A stretch of 12,448 nt of DNA from Clostridia bacterium (GCA_017382615.1 JAFNZX010000243.1:1-12448), one strand, 5' to 3'; counted from the stretch's first letter, positions 1 through 7,673 are shown. Program-made: numbers and translations. The notes: a model not told the origin generated them from the letters alone.

Positions 1-820
1 CCACGTTGAACTTGAGCATAGCGGTTGCAACCGTGACGAACACGAATGCAATAGAAAGGGACAGACGGTTGGAGTTGGAGTGGAACAGATTTTCCGCCAA
101 GGTCAGCGCAAATCCGATCACGGCACCCAGCACCAGGGACAGAATGATCTCCAAGAGGGGCTCTACGATGATGGAGGTCACGGAAATGCCGCCATCACTG
201 ATGATCGCCTTTGCAATACCTGCGGAAACCGCAAACAGCACAAGACCGACTGCGTCGTCCAAAGCAACGATAGGCAGCAGAATGCTGGTCAAGGGTCCCT
301 TTGCCTTATACTGGCGCACGACCATCAAGGTTGCGGCAGGTGCGGTTGCGGATGCGATTGCGCCAAGCAGAATAGCTGCGGGCAGGGGCAGGATGTCCTT
401 ACCGGTCACGTTCAGCAGGATAAAGTGCAAACCAATCAGCGCAGCATCTACCAACAGCGTTGCAACCACTGCCTGCAGAATGCCGATGACGGTAGCTTCC
501 TTACCGGTCTTTTTGAGCGAGGACCAACGGAACTCGCTGCCGATGGCGAACGCGATAAAACCAAGTGCCAGATTGCAAACTGCGGTGAGCACAACCTTAA
601 GCGATTCGTTTTCGGTAAATACGTGCTCGTTATAGCCAAGATAATAGCCGCCCAGCGAAACACCGCCCAGGCAGAAGGTGCCGACAAGCACACCCGCAAG
701 CAGATATGCGGTAACGTCGGGAAGATTGAGAAGACGAACCAGTCTCGTGACCAAAAGACCGGTAATCATGCAAATGGAAACGGTCAGAATGATCTGTGTG
801 ATCAGCTGTTCGGTCGACAT
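1..820 (-). CDS. Cation:proton antiporter, CPA2/Kef-type membrane domain (3' end outside window)
   Basis: Integral membrane Na+(K+)/H+ exchanger, inferred to exchange protons for monovalent cations across the cytoplasmic membrane. The 273 readable codons are strongly hydrophobic with many membrane segments. The early loop (residues 31-48, LNLPDVTAYLLAGVLVG) is typical of the Na+/H+ exchanger family. There is a TAPAA helix-break motif at 159-163, and LLPIVALDDAVGL at 181-193 carries the paired aspartates Asp188-Asp189 that mark electrogenic CPA2 exchangers. The start ATG at 820 is preceded by AAAGGAG with suitable spacing. The reading frame runs off the left edge, so a C-terminal regulatory domain (TrkA-N/TrkA-C, USP) cannot be judged. 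It has its own promoter and lies 141 bases downstream of the fructose bisphosphatase gene on the same strand. Family is confident; ion specificity is unknown. Confidence 0.9.
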   Translation of the reverse strand, partial: MSTEQLITQIILTVSICMITGLLVTRLVRLLNLPDVTAYLLAGVLVGTFCLGGVSLGGYYLGYNEHVFTENESLKVVLTAVCNLALGFIAFAIGSEFRWSSLKKTGKEATVIGILQAVVATLLVDAALIGLHFILLNVTGKDILPLPAAILLGAIASATAPAATLMVVRQYKAKGPLTSILLPIVALDDAVGLVLFAVSAGIAKAIISDGGISVTSIIVEPLLEIILSLVLGAVIGFALTLAENLFHSNSNRLSLSIAFVFVTVATAMLKFNV

Positions 821-862
821 AATAATTCTCCTTTAAGTATGAAAATCCAACTTATTATAATA

Positions 863-902
863 TATGATAATGCGGTGCACAAAAGCGCACCGCATCATCA
901 TA
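863..902 (-). repeat. 18-bp inverted repeat (hairpin) overlapping the antiporter -10 box
   Basis: The arms at 902-885 (TATGATGATGCGGTGCGC on the minus strand) and 880-863 are separated by TTTT. Sixteen positions pair perfectly and the other two are G-U pairs in the minus-strand RNA, but A-C mismatches in plus-strand RNA, so the fold favours minus-strand transcripts. The first six bases are the -10 hexamer itself. No clear U-tract follows (TATTATAATAAG), so this is not a convincing terminator. Confidence 0.75.
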
Positions 903-925
903 GCACTATTCACAAAATTTGTCAA
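897..925 (-). promoter_or_regulatory. Sigma-A promoter of the antiporter gene
   Basis: On the minus strand TTGACA (925-920), a 17-base spacer and TATGAT (902-897), with TGC just before the -10 (extended -10). A small AT-rich hairpin, ACTTTTT-loop-AAAAAGT at 927-944, lies directly upstream of the -35; it could be a weak terminator for the preceding gene or a protein site. A second possible promoter lies closer to the gene: TTGTGC, 17 bases, TATAAT on the same strand. Confidence 0.8.
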
Positions 926-961
926 CACTTTTTGGGCAAAAAGTTCAAATAATATTTATTT

Positions 962-2920
962 TCATCTCACAGCCCGAATCACACCCGAGCGATACGCCTC
1001 CAGGAGCAGCTTAAGATCCTCCATGCGCTCCAAAATCAGCTTGCCATCATCCGTATCGCGCACCAGCATGCGCCTGCTCATCATCTCGAATACCACGTCG
1101 GTCGTGGCAAGAATATCCTTATTTTCGCGAATAGCGGCTGCCTTACCCTCAAACGACCCGTGTGCCACAAGGCGCAAGCCGCGCGAGGAATAGATCAGCG
1201 TGTATCCCGCAATCCCCGTAGTATCGTGATACGCCTTGCAAAAGCCTCCGTCGATGAGCACATACTTGCCGCCCGCCTTGATGGGACTCTCCCCCGCACC
1301 GACGCGTACCGGCACGTGTCCGTTGATCATATGCGACCTTTGCGCATCCAACCCAAACTCCGAAAGGATGCGGCAGACCGAATCGTGATCCTCGATCATG
1401 GCATAATAGGGATTTTTGGGCTCTTTCCAGGTATCTCGGTCCGCTATAAAATAGCGTTCAAAGGTGGTCATGCGCGCTCTGCCGAACAGCGGGCTTTGCT
1501 TGCCGCACCACAGATAATACATAAAATCCTTTGAGCCCTGATCGTTGCCGTAAAATGCGCGGCGCGCGATCTTATCGCAATAATCCATATACCCCTTACC
1601 CGACAGCATGCCGCCCGTGCTGACGCGCACCACGTCAAAGCTACCGTCTGCCCGCATGGGAATGCAGCCGTGGAACAAGAGATTGCCGTTACAGATCTTA
1701 TAAAGACTGCCGTGCTCGTACAAAAAGCGCACGTGCTTTTGCAAGAGCACGCTGTGGCAAAAGGCGCGGCGCAAGGAGCGCATGATCTCCTGCTCCGCCT
1801 CGGTCAGGCGATAAGGGTCTTGCGGATCAATCGTGGGGAAATGACACTCGTTGAGCGCATATTCTCGTCCGTTGAGCACCACGGTCTTGTTCTCATAATC
1901 GATCTTGTGTAACAAACGGCGGTCGTCCATTCCGTACTCGGGATGGCGGTCGATCAGCTGTCCCTCCAGCTTAAACATGATAACGGCAATCGCCTCATGC
2001 GCACGGGAAAGGTTATCCATACGGTTTTTGACGTAATACGCATCATCCGGATTGCGCGGCAACGACCACTTACTCCCGCTATACGTTTCCTGCGCATACT
2101 CGACCAAATCGCGCAGGCTGATACCGTACGCATTCTCCACCATGGCAAGCGTATTATATTGCAGTGCGAAATTGAGCACCGTGGCAATGCAAACCTCACT
2201 GCCCGCCGCAGCACCCATCCACACGATATCGTGATTGCCCCACTGCACGTCTACACGGTGATGCGCGCAAAGCATCTCCATGATGCGGTCTGCGTGCGGT
2301 CCGCGGTCATAAATGTCGCCCAGCACGTGCAAGCAATCCACCGCCATGCGCTTGATCAGGCTGCACAACGCCTCAATAAAGCCGTTCCCCTCACCCACCT
2401 CAATGATGGTGGAGATGATGTGCGTATAGTACGCCTGCTTGTTGTGCTCCTCACCCGAGGTATGCAGCAGCTCATCCACCGCGTAACGGTACGCATCCGG
2501 CAACGCCTTACGCACCTTGGAGCGCGAATACTTGGATGCAACCGAGCGCGCCACGTTCACAAGACGGTAAAGCGTACGGCTGTACCACTCCACCGTATTT
2601 TCTCCGCGCGCACAGATATCCTCGATCTTCTCAGCGGGATAATAAATCAGCGTGCAAAAATCACGTTGCTCCTCCTCACTCATTTCACTGCCCAGAATAT
2701 CACGCACCTTTTCGCGCACGACACCCGAGCAATTGTTGAGAATGTGCTCAAACGCCTCACTCTCCCCGTGCAAATCACTCATAAAGTGCTCTGTCCCCTT
2801 GGGCAGATTGGAGATGGCGTTGAGCGCAATGATCTCCGCCCCCACCTGGGGAATGGTGGGAAATTCCTTGGAAAGAAGCTGCAGCAGCTTGATCTGATCT
2901 GCGGTGTATTCTCGTTTCAT
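962..2920 (-). CDS. fbp: Fructose-1,6-bisphosphatase, class III
   Basis: Hydrolyses fructose-1,6-bisphosphate to fructose-6-phosphate plus phosphate, the committed gluconeogenic step, in the cytoplasm. The 652-residue length matches the large Bacillus-type class III enzyme, which belongs to the calcineurin-like metallophosphatase fold. Visible metal-site motifs are SDLHGE (48-53), GDIYDRGPHAD (201-211) and WGNHDIVWMG (227-236). NGHVPV and the C-terminal AGYTLIYSSRGLRLVAHGSF block are characteristic of the family. The start ATG at 2920 follows GGAGGAAAGCA. The gene begins 19 bases after the activase stop, with no promoter or terminator between, so it should be the last gene of the glycyl-radical operon. 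Its placement there is unusual for a housekeeping gluconeogenic enzyme. No strong terminator follows. Identification is secure. Confidence 0.96.
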   Translation of the reverse strand: MKREYTADQIKLLQLLSKEFPTIPQVGAEIIALNAISNLPKGTEHFMSDLHGESEAFEHILNNCSGVVREKVRDILGSEMSEEEQRDFCTLIYYPAEKIEDICARGENTVEWYSRTLYRLVNVARSVASKYSRSKVRKALPDAYRYAVDELLHTSGEEHNKQAYYTHIISTIIEVGEGNGFIEALCSLIKRMAVDCLHVLGDIYDRGPHADRIMEMLCAHHRVDVQWGNHDIVWMGAAAGSEVCIATVLNFALQYNTLAMVENAYGISLRDLVEYAQETYSGSKWSLPRNPDDAYYVKNRMDNLSRAHEAIAVIMFKLEGQLIDRHPEYGMDDRRLLHKIDYENKTVVLNGREYALNECHFPTIDPQDPYRLTEAEQEIMRSLRRAFCHSVLLQKHVRFLYEHGSLYKICNGNLLFHGCIPMRADGSFDVVRVSTGGMLSGKGYMDYCDKIARRAFYGNDQGSKDFMYYLWCGKQSPLFGRARMTTFERYFIADRDTWKEPKNPYYAMIEDHDSVCRILSEFGLDAQRSHMINGHVPVRVGAGESPIKAGGKYVLIDGGFCKAYHDTTGIAGYTLIYSSRGLRLVAHGSFEGKAAAIRENKDILATTDVVFEMMSRRMLVRDTDDGKLILERMEDLKLLLEAYRSGVIRAVR

Positions 2921-2939
2921 TGCTTTCCTCCCTGTGTTT

Positions 2940-3827
2940 CTAATCGGTTAATACGGGCACGCCTCTGCTCAACAGCAAATTTGCCGCATGCGTGATTTGC
3001 GCCTCGGTGGGAATCCATTCCTCCCTGCCGCTGTCGGCAAGCCCCAAGGCTGCCGCCTTGCTGCCACCCATGGGATGATAGCGCAAAAGCTGCACCCCTG
3101 TGCAATGCTTGAGCGTTGCATACAACTCGGCAATGTGGGCAAAGTGCGCGTCATCCGTGGTCAAACCGTTCACCAACAGACAGCGCAGACGCGTTTTGAC
3201 GCCCAGCCGGTCAATTTGCGCAAGATTGCGCAGTATAAGCGTGGGGTCAGCCCCCGTCAGCTCTTTGTGCTTTTGCGCATCGGTATGCTTGATATCAAAA
3301 TAAAACTCATCCACGTACGGCGCGGCGGCACTGACCGTATCGGGATCGCACGCCCCCGCCGTTTCCACCAGCACGTGCAATCCGTGCTGCTTGCACAATT
3401 GCAACAGCTCGATCACCCCGTCCGCGCAAAGGGGCTCGCCGCCCGAAAGCGTCACACCGCCCGTATTCCCGTAAAACGCGGCATCCGTCAGCACCTCGGC
3501 AAGAATTTGCTCGGCACGCATGTCCGTGCCCACGATCTTGCACGCCTCGGTCAGGCATACGCGGGCGCATGCGCCGCAGCCTTCACACAATGATACCACA
3601 CGGCGGCGGTCGTTTTGTGTCAACACCTGCGCTCCCGTCGGACACGCACTCACGCACGCACCGCACCCGATGCACAGCGCATCATAAAACATGACCTCGG
3701 ACGCAAATTTCTGCGTTTCGGGATTATGACACCACACGCAGCGCAAGGGGCAGCCCTTAAAAAACACCGTGGTGCGCAGCCCCGGTCCGTCGTGCGTGCA
3801 AAATCTCTGTATCTCGGCAACTCGCAT
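2940..3827 (-). CDS. Glycyl radical enzyme activase (radical SAM, ferredoxin-containing PflA family)
   Basis: Uses S-adenosylmethionine and a 4Fe-4S cluster to abstract a hydrogen from the glycine of the partner enzyme encoded just upstream. Numbered from the chosen start (295 residues), the radical SAM motif is Cys26-x3-Cys30-x2-Cys33 (GCPLRCVWCHNPE). Two ferredoxin-like clusters follow, Cys52/55/58/62 (CIGCGACVSACP) and Cys81/84/87/91 (CEGCGACARVCL, with Leu where Pro is usual). The SAM-binding SGGEPL is at 128-133. This two-cluster insert is typical of activases for non-PFL glycyl radical enzymes. Two starts are possible. ATG at 3833 overlaps the GRE stop as ATGA but sits one base from the GGGAG ribosome site. 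ATG at 3827 sits seven bases from it and is preferred. FBPase follows after 19 bases. Confidence 0.94.
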   Translation of the reverse strand: MRVAEIQRFCTHDGPGLRTTVFFKGCPLRCVWCHNPETQKFASEVMFYDALCIGCGACVSACPTGAQVLTQNDRRRVVSLCEGCGACARVCLTEACKIVGTDMRAEQILAEVLTDAAFYGNTGGVTLSGGEPLCADGVIELLQLCKQHGLHVLVETAGACDPDTVSAAAPYVDEFYFDIKHTDAQKHKELTGADPTLILRNLAQIDRLGVKTRLRCLLVNGLTTDDAHFAHIAELYATLKHCTGVQLLRYHPMGGSKAAALGLADSGREEWIPTEAQITHAANLLLSRGVPVLTD

Positions 3828-3829
3828 GC

Positions 3830-5977
3830 TCATTCTCCCGGCACGTACCCTGCGCGCTCCAGCACCATGCGCTGCCATTGGTCGTCCAAGGTCACGAATC
3901 GCGCATTCCAGCCCGACACGCGCACCGAAAGCGTCTTGTAATTTTCGGGGTGCTTTCGTGCATCCAGCAGGGTCTGTACGTCCAGCACGTCTACCTGCAT
4001 AAAGTAACCGCCCAAGGCGCAAAAGCCCTGCATCAGCCCCTCCAGCGCGCAAAGTCCGTTCTCGCCCTCCAACGTGCCCGGGTGCATCTTGATATCCAGT
4101 GCCGCGCCCGTAGTCATGCGCGTAAGATCCGCTGCACAGTACGAGCGTACCGTTGCGGTCGCCCCCGCGGTGTCCGTACCGGGCGTGGGCGAGGTGTTTC
4201 CTGCCAGAATCTCGCCGCGGCGATAGCCGTGCGGCACGGCGGTACGGTGGGCACGCCATTCTATCTGCCGCCCAAAGGTACTGATGCCGGGCGGGAACAT
4301 GATGGGATATCCCTTGGCATAGGGTGCACAGGCATCCGCAAAGGCATTGACCGCCCACGCATAATGTGCATCTGCCGCAGGATCACCGTTTCCGTAATGC
4401 GGCAGCTTGTGCTTGGCGTAAAGAGCCAGCTGCTCTTCTCCCTGCCAATCCTTGCGCAATATCTCGCAGAGCTGCTTGACGCTCAACCGTTTTTCCATAA
4501 AACAAAGCTGCTCAATGGCAGAGAGCGCGTTTGCCACGTCACCCACGCCGCCCATATGCGGTGAGAGCACGCGATAGGGCGTGCCACTCTCCAGATATCC
4601 CCTGCCGCTCTCGGCACAGCCGTGTTCAAACAGATCAATCATAGGCGTGGGCATCTGCAGGCGGAAGGTATAGTCCCCCTCTCTCCATGCGGGCACAAAG
4701 CCGTCAAGTATGCTCTCGCAGGCATGCGAGGCGACCTGCTTCATGCGCTCGGCATAAGCAAATTTGATTGCGTCCATGTCGGCAAAATCCGCGATCTCGC
4801 CCTCTGCCACGTGCAAAACGTCCTGCAGCAGCACGTGCAAAAAGTCCATGGGCATATAGGAAAAATAGGTCTTACCGGGAATCTGCACCTCCCAGCAGCC
4901 GTCGTTTGCAAAATCATAGATCTCGTGCGCGGGATACCCTTGGGCACGCAAGGCGGCAAGCACCGTTTTTTCGCAATACACCGCCACAACGCCGCCACCG
5001 TGCCGCATCACGCGCGCAAGCAGGCGCAAAAATTCCTTGGGGGTATTGTCGTGGAGTCTGACAGAAATGGGAAAATCCGAAATGCCCAGCTCCTCCACGA
5101 TCTCCAGACACAGATAGCTGACCGCGTTGGTTACGTCTGCGCCCGAGGCATCCGTTCCGCCCAACACGATGTTCTGATAATGCTGCGCATCTCCCGAGCC
5201 GCGCGGAGTATCGCGCTCAATCCACTCACAGCCCTTGATAAACATGGATGCCAGCACCTCGCGCGCCTCGTCCATGGTGGTCACACCCGCGGCAAGATCA
5301 CGCTCTAAATACGGGCCAAGCAGGCGGTCAATGCAGCCGATTCCCGGCCAGTTGCCGCCAAGGCGCAAAAACGCAAAGCCGAACCAAAGACTTTGCACAG
5401 CCTCGGCAAAGCTTTCGGCAGGCTGCATCGGCACGCGCAAAAGCGTTTGATGCAGATGCGGATACGCGTCGCGCGTAGCCTCCAGATATCTTCCGTGCCA
5501 GACCTGCATGGCGTCTAAGGTGCGCAAAAGTGCGTCGTGCCTTTGCATAGCAGGCGCGTCAAAGGACGAGGTATCCATGCCCTCGATGCGCGCACGCATG
5601 CCGGCAATCCCCTCGCGCACCAAAATGCCGAAATCCACAGTCAAATGGCTGACGCTTGGCCAAAGAATGCTCCCCTCTCTTGCCACGGGCACTTGATGGC
5701 GCACACCCGCGCCCAACGTGGCAGCACCGCATACGCGCTCACCCTCGCAAATGCGCACGGGACACTTGCGCACCAGTACGTCCAGCGCAGCGGTATATCT
5801 TTCGTGATCGCTCATGCGCTCCCAGCCGAGCACGTCGTCTACCGGGATATAGGGAACTTCCAAGGTTTGCGCCCCGTACTTTCCCTGCAGGGATTCCATG
5901 GCAAAGTGCCGCGTGGATTCGCAAAGCCGCACGGGTCTGCCACCCTTATATGCCGAAGGAAAAACGTAAGCACTCAT
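3830..5977 (-). CDS. Glycyl radical enzyme of unassigned class (pyruvate formate-lyase superfamily)
   Basis: Glycyl radical enzyme of 715 residues, somewhat shorter than the roughly 780-850 usual for dehydratase-type members. The PFL-type barrel spans about residues 30-570. The thiyl-radical loop is NDGCWEVQIPGKT with Cys361 and, two residues on, Glu363; this Cys-x-Glu arrangement is shared by diol/choline/hydroxyproline-type lyases and argues against pyruvate formate-lyase, which has Cys-Cys. The C-terminal glycyl radical domain (about 590-715) has SPTPGTDTAGATA and RVSGWNARF, with Gly689 as the radical site. Trp690 replaces the usual Tyr, and QVDVLD replaces the common QFNVVD. The start ATG at 5977 follows GGAG with six bases spacing; an in-frame ATG at 5998 lacks a ribosome site. 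The activase is immediately downstream and a VOC protein 24 bases upstream. The substrate cannot be named; an eliminase or dehydratase is more likely than a C-C lyase. Confidence 0.93.
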   Translation of the reverse strand: MSAYVFPSAYKGGRPVRLCESTRHFAMESLQGKYGAQTLEVPYIPVDDVLGWERMSDHERYTAALDVLVRKCPVRICEGERVCGAATLGAGVRHQVPVAREGSILWPSVSHLTVDFGILVREGIAGMRARIEGMDTSSFDAPAMQRHDALLRTLDAMQVWHGRYLEATRDAYPHLHQTLLRVPMQPAESFAEAVQSLWFGFAFLRLGGNWPGIGCIDRLLGPYLERDLAAGVTTMDEAREVLASMFIKGCEWIERDTPRGSGDAQHYQNIVLGGTDASGADVTNAVSYLCLEIVEELGISDFPISVRLHDNTPKEFLRLLARVMRHGGGVVAVYCEKTVLAALRAQGYPAHEIYDFANDGCWEVQIPGKTYFSYMPMDFLHVLLQDVLHVAEGEIADFADMDAIKFAYAERMKQVASHACESILDGFVPAWREGDYTFRLQMPTPMIDLFEHGCAESGRGYLESGTPYRVLSPHMGGVGDVANALSAIEQLCFMEKRLSVKQLCEILRKDWQGEEQLALYAKHKLPHYGNGDPAADAHYAWAVNAFADACAPYAKGYPIMFPPGISTFGRQIEWRAHRTAVPHGYRRGEILAGNTSPTPGTDTAGATATVRSYCAADLTRMTTGAALDIKMHPGTLEGENGLCALEGLMQGFCALGGYFMQVDVLDVQTLLDARKHPENYKTLSVRVSGWNARFVTLDDQWQRMVLERAGYVPGE

Positions 5978-6001
5978 AGTGATCTCCTTACATACCAAAA
6001 A

Positions 6002-6418
6002 TCAAATCTTTTTCACCAATTGCTTGATAAATTCCACGACCTCACCGTCGGGGCCATACACAAATGCGATCTGAATGGTGATCTTGCGCGGATGCGCGTC
6101 AAGATCCATCACAGTGACGGGCATCCGCGGCGCGGCGCCTGCAGCGAGTGCCTTTTGCAGCGCGTCCTCAACGTTCTCCACGTGCAAGGCAAGATGCTGC
6201 CAACGCCCTTCCGATGCAAAATCCTGCCCGGGCTTTGCAAACACCTCAAGCATTGTGCCGTCACCCGTGTCAAGCAGCGCGATACGGCTATCCCCCTGCC
6301 CCCAGGCAGTGTATACCTTCATGCCCAGCTTCTGATAGAAAGCCAGCGACTTGTCAAAATCCGATACGTACAGAGCCATGTGGTGAAAGCCCATGCCCTT
6401 AATCATTTCGTTTGCCAT
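6002..6418 (-). CDS. VOC (glyoxalase/bleomycin-resistance fold) family protein
   Basis: Single-subunit vicinal-oxygen-chelate protein of 138 residues made of two beta-alpha-beta-beta-beta halves. The four expected metal ligands are all in place: His13 (FHHMALYV), Glu58 (MLEVF), His75 (WQHLALHV) and Glu129 (GEVVEF). It therefore probably binds a divalent metal, like glyoxalase I or methylmalonyl-CoA epimerase, and is unlikely to be only a drug-binding protein. Reaction and substrate cannot be read from sequence. The start ATG at 6418 has AGGAGG five bases upstream; a longer in-frame start at 6439 would overlap the previous gene and lacks a good ribosome site. It lies 10 bases after the serine hydrolase stop and 24 before the glycyl radical enzyme, so it is cotranscribed with both and may process an aldehyde or keto product of that pathway (inference). 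Confidence 0.88.
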   Translation of the reverse strand: MANEMIKGMGFHHMALYVSDFDKSLAFYQKLGMKVYTAWGQGDSRIALLDTGDGTMLEVFAKPGQDFASEGRWQHLALHVENVEDALQKALAAGAAPRMPVTVMDLDAHPRKITIQIAFVYGPDGEVVEFIKQLVKKI

Positions 6419-6428
6419 AATAGCCTCC

Positions 6429-7580
6429 TTATTCTTCAAAAGACGCGTACACGTCCTGCTCGTAAAGGAAGGATGTCAGCGCGCCAGAGCCGCCGTCGTA
6501 GCCCGAATTCTTCATGTAAATTGCCGTGATCTTGTTCTCCGGGTCACTCCAATAGTGCGTACCGTACGCACCGCTCCAGCCAAAGCAGCCGCGAGGCATT
6601 TGGTAGTTATCCGCGGTGATGACACGCACACCAAGTCCCCACTGCTGGGGAGGAGGCATGATCGCGTCGGTCACCTGGACGCTGCCCATCTTCTTGACAG
6701 ATTCGGGAGAAAGAATGCGCACACCGTCCAAAGACGTGCCGCCGTGCGTCAGCATTTCACCAAACTTCACGTAATCATCCAGCGTGGAAGCCAAGCCCGC
6801 GCCGCCGCAGCATTGTGTATTGGGAATATTTTCAAAGATGGTCTCCACCGACTTGGGCACGGCATAGCCGCCCTTTTCCTCGGTATAGTTGTGCATGGCG
6901 ATCATACGTGCCTTTTGATCATCACTTAAATCAAAGGTGGTATCGTGCATACCCAGCGGCAGGAACAGATATTTATCCAGAAATTCGTTATACGCCATGC
7001 CCGACACGATTTCAATGATGCGGGCAACCGCCACGAACGCCACCACGGGGCTGTACCATTGTGCGGTATAAGGCTCGAATGCCAGATACTTATCCGCAAA
7101 CCAATCCATCACGCCCGCCGGGGTCTTGGCGTTTTCCTCGGGCATGGTTGCCCATGCGTGATCGCCCACCTCCAGCGTACCGATACCGCTGGTATGCGAA
7201 AGCAGGTGCTTGATGGTAATGCGCGTGGACGCATCCTTATCGTAAACGGGCTGACCGTTCTCCATATGTCCGATCTGCATATTTGCATATGCGGGAATGT
7301 ACTTGGCAAGCTCATCGTCAATGGAAAGCAGCCCCTGCTCTTCGGCAATCAGCGCGGCAACTGCCGTAATGGGCTTGGTCATGGAAGCAAGACGGAACAT
7401 GGCGTTCTCGTAAAGCGGCTCTTTGGTGCTTGCATTCTGATATCCCCAGGTTTTGTGCAAAAGCACCTTGCCTTCCTGGACCACGCAAAGTGCCGCGCCG
7501 CCCACCTTACCGCTTTCGATATCCGCGCTCACGCGCACATTCACCAGCTCTTCAAGCTTTTGTGCATTGAGTTTTTTCAT
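6429..7580 (-). CDS. Serine hydrolase of the beta-lactamase/esterase (S12, class C-like) family
   Basis: A 383-residue protein of the penicillin-binding-protein/beta-lactamase fold. The nucleophile motif S-x-x-K is Ser66-Met-Thr-Lys69 (RLASMTKP), followed by the usual LLSHTSGI (126-133) and a late FGWSGAYGT block (333-341) at the position of the third motif. The second motif reads Tyr176-Ser-Pro, so the Asn of Tyr-x-Asn is missing. This favours an esterase/amidase of the family VIII type over a true beta-lactamase. No signal peptide or membrane segment is present, so it should be cytoplasmic. The start ATG at 7580 has AAGGAG ten bases upstream. It appears to be the first gene of the operon; only a weak promoter candidate (TTTGCA-17-TAAAAG, 7688-7660) was found, and a long hairpin lies just before its ribosome site. 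Confidence 0.9.
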   Translation of the reverse strand: MKKLNAQKLEELVNVRVSADIESGKVGGAALCVVQEGKVLLHKTWGYQNASTKEPLYENAMFRLASMTKPITAVAALIAEEQGLLSIDDELAKYIPAYANMQIGHMENGQPVYDKDASTRITIKHLLSHTSGIGTLEVGDHAWATMPEENAKTPAGVMDWFADKYLAFEPYTAQWYSPVVAFVAVARIIEIVSGMAYNEFLDKYLFLPLGMHDTTFDLSDDQKARMIAMHNYTEEKGGYAVPKSVETIFENIPNTQCCGGAGLASTLDDYVKFGEMLTHGGTSLDGVRILSPESVKKMGSVQVTDAIMPPPQQWGLGVRVITADNYQMPRGCFGWSGAYGTHYWSDPENKITAIYMKNSGYDGGSGALTSFLYEQDVYASFEE

Positions 7581-7604
7581 AGCATTATTTCTCCTTTTTA
7601 TCAA

Positions 7605-7637
7605 GCAAGGGCTGTCGCACGGTGCGACAGCCCTTGC
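7605..7637 (-). repeat. Perfect 16-bp inverted repeat in the leader of the serine hydrolase operon
   Basis: Arms GCAAGGGCTGTCGCAC (7605-7620) and its exact reverse complement (7622-7637) are separated by one base, so the RNA would form about 14 pairs with a five-base loop. On neither strand does a T-tract follow: the minus strand continues TTGATAAAAAGGAG, leading directly into the ribosome site. It resembles the GGGCTGTCGCA terminator stems common in clostridial intergenic regions, but without the U-run it is not a canonical terminator. Confidence 0.8.
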
Positions 7638-7673
7638 GGAACTGTATATTTGCAATAATCTTTTACAAGCCTA

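Noticed and set aside
80..952. 290-residue plus-strand frame opposite the antiporter
   Set aside because: Low-complexity Gln/Asn/Cys-rich translation typical of the reverse of a membrane protein gene, with no ribosome site.
1943..2995. 350-residue open frame on the plus strand opposite the fructose bisphosphatase gene
   Set aside because: It is antisense to a secure gene, has no family resemblance and no ribosome site; GC-rich codon bias opens such frames.
2940..4358. A longer in-frame extension of the activase (472 residues)
   Set aside because: The first 175 or so residues lie out of frame inside the glycyl radical enzyme gene, have no domain resemblance, and a ribosome site sits at 3833-3842 before the true start.
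5537..6529. 330-residue plus-strand frame across the GRE start and VOC gene
   Set aside because: It is antisense to two well-supported genes and crosses their intergenic region with no promoter.
7605..7637. Ordinary intrinsic terminator of the solute-binding protein gene
   Set aside because: The stem is strong, but no T-tract follows on the minus strand, so it is listed as a repeat.
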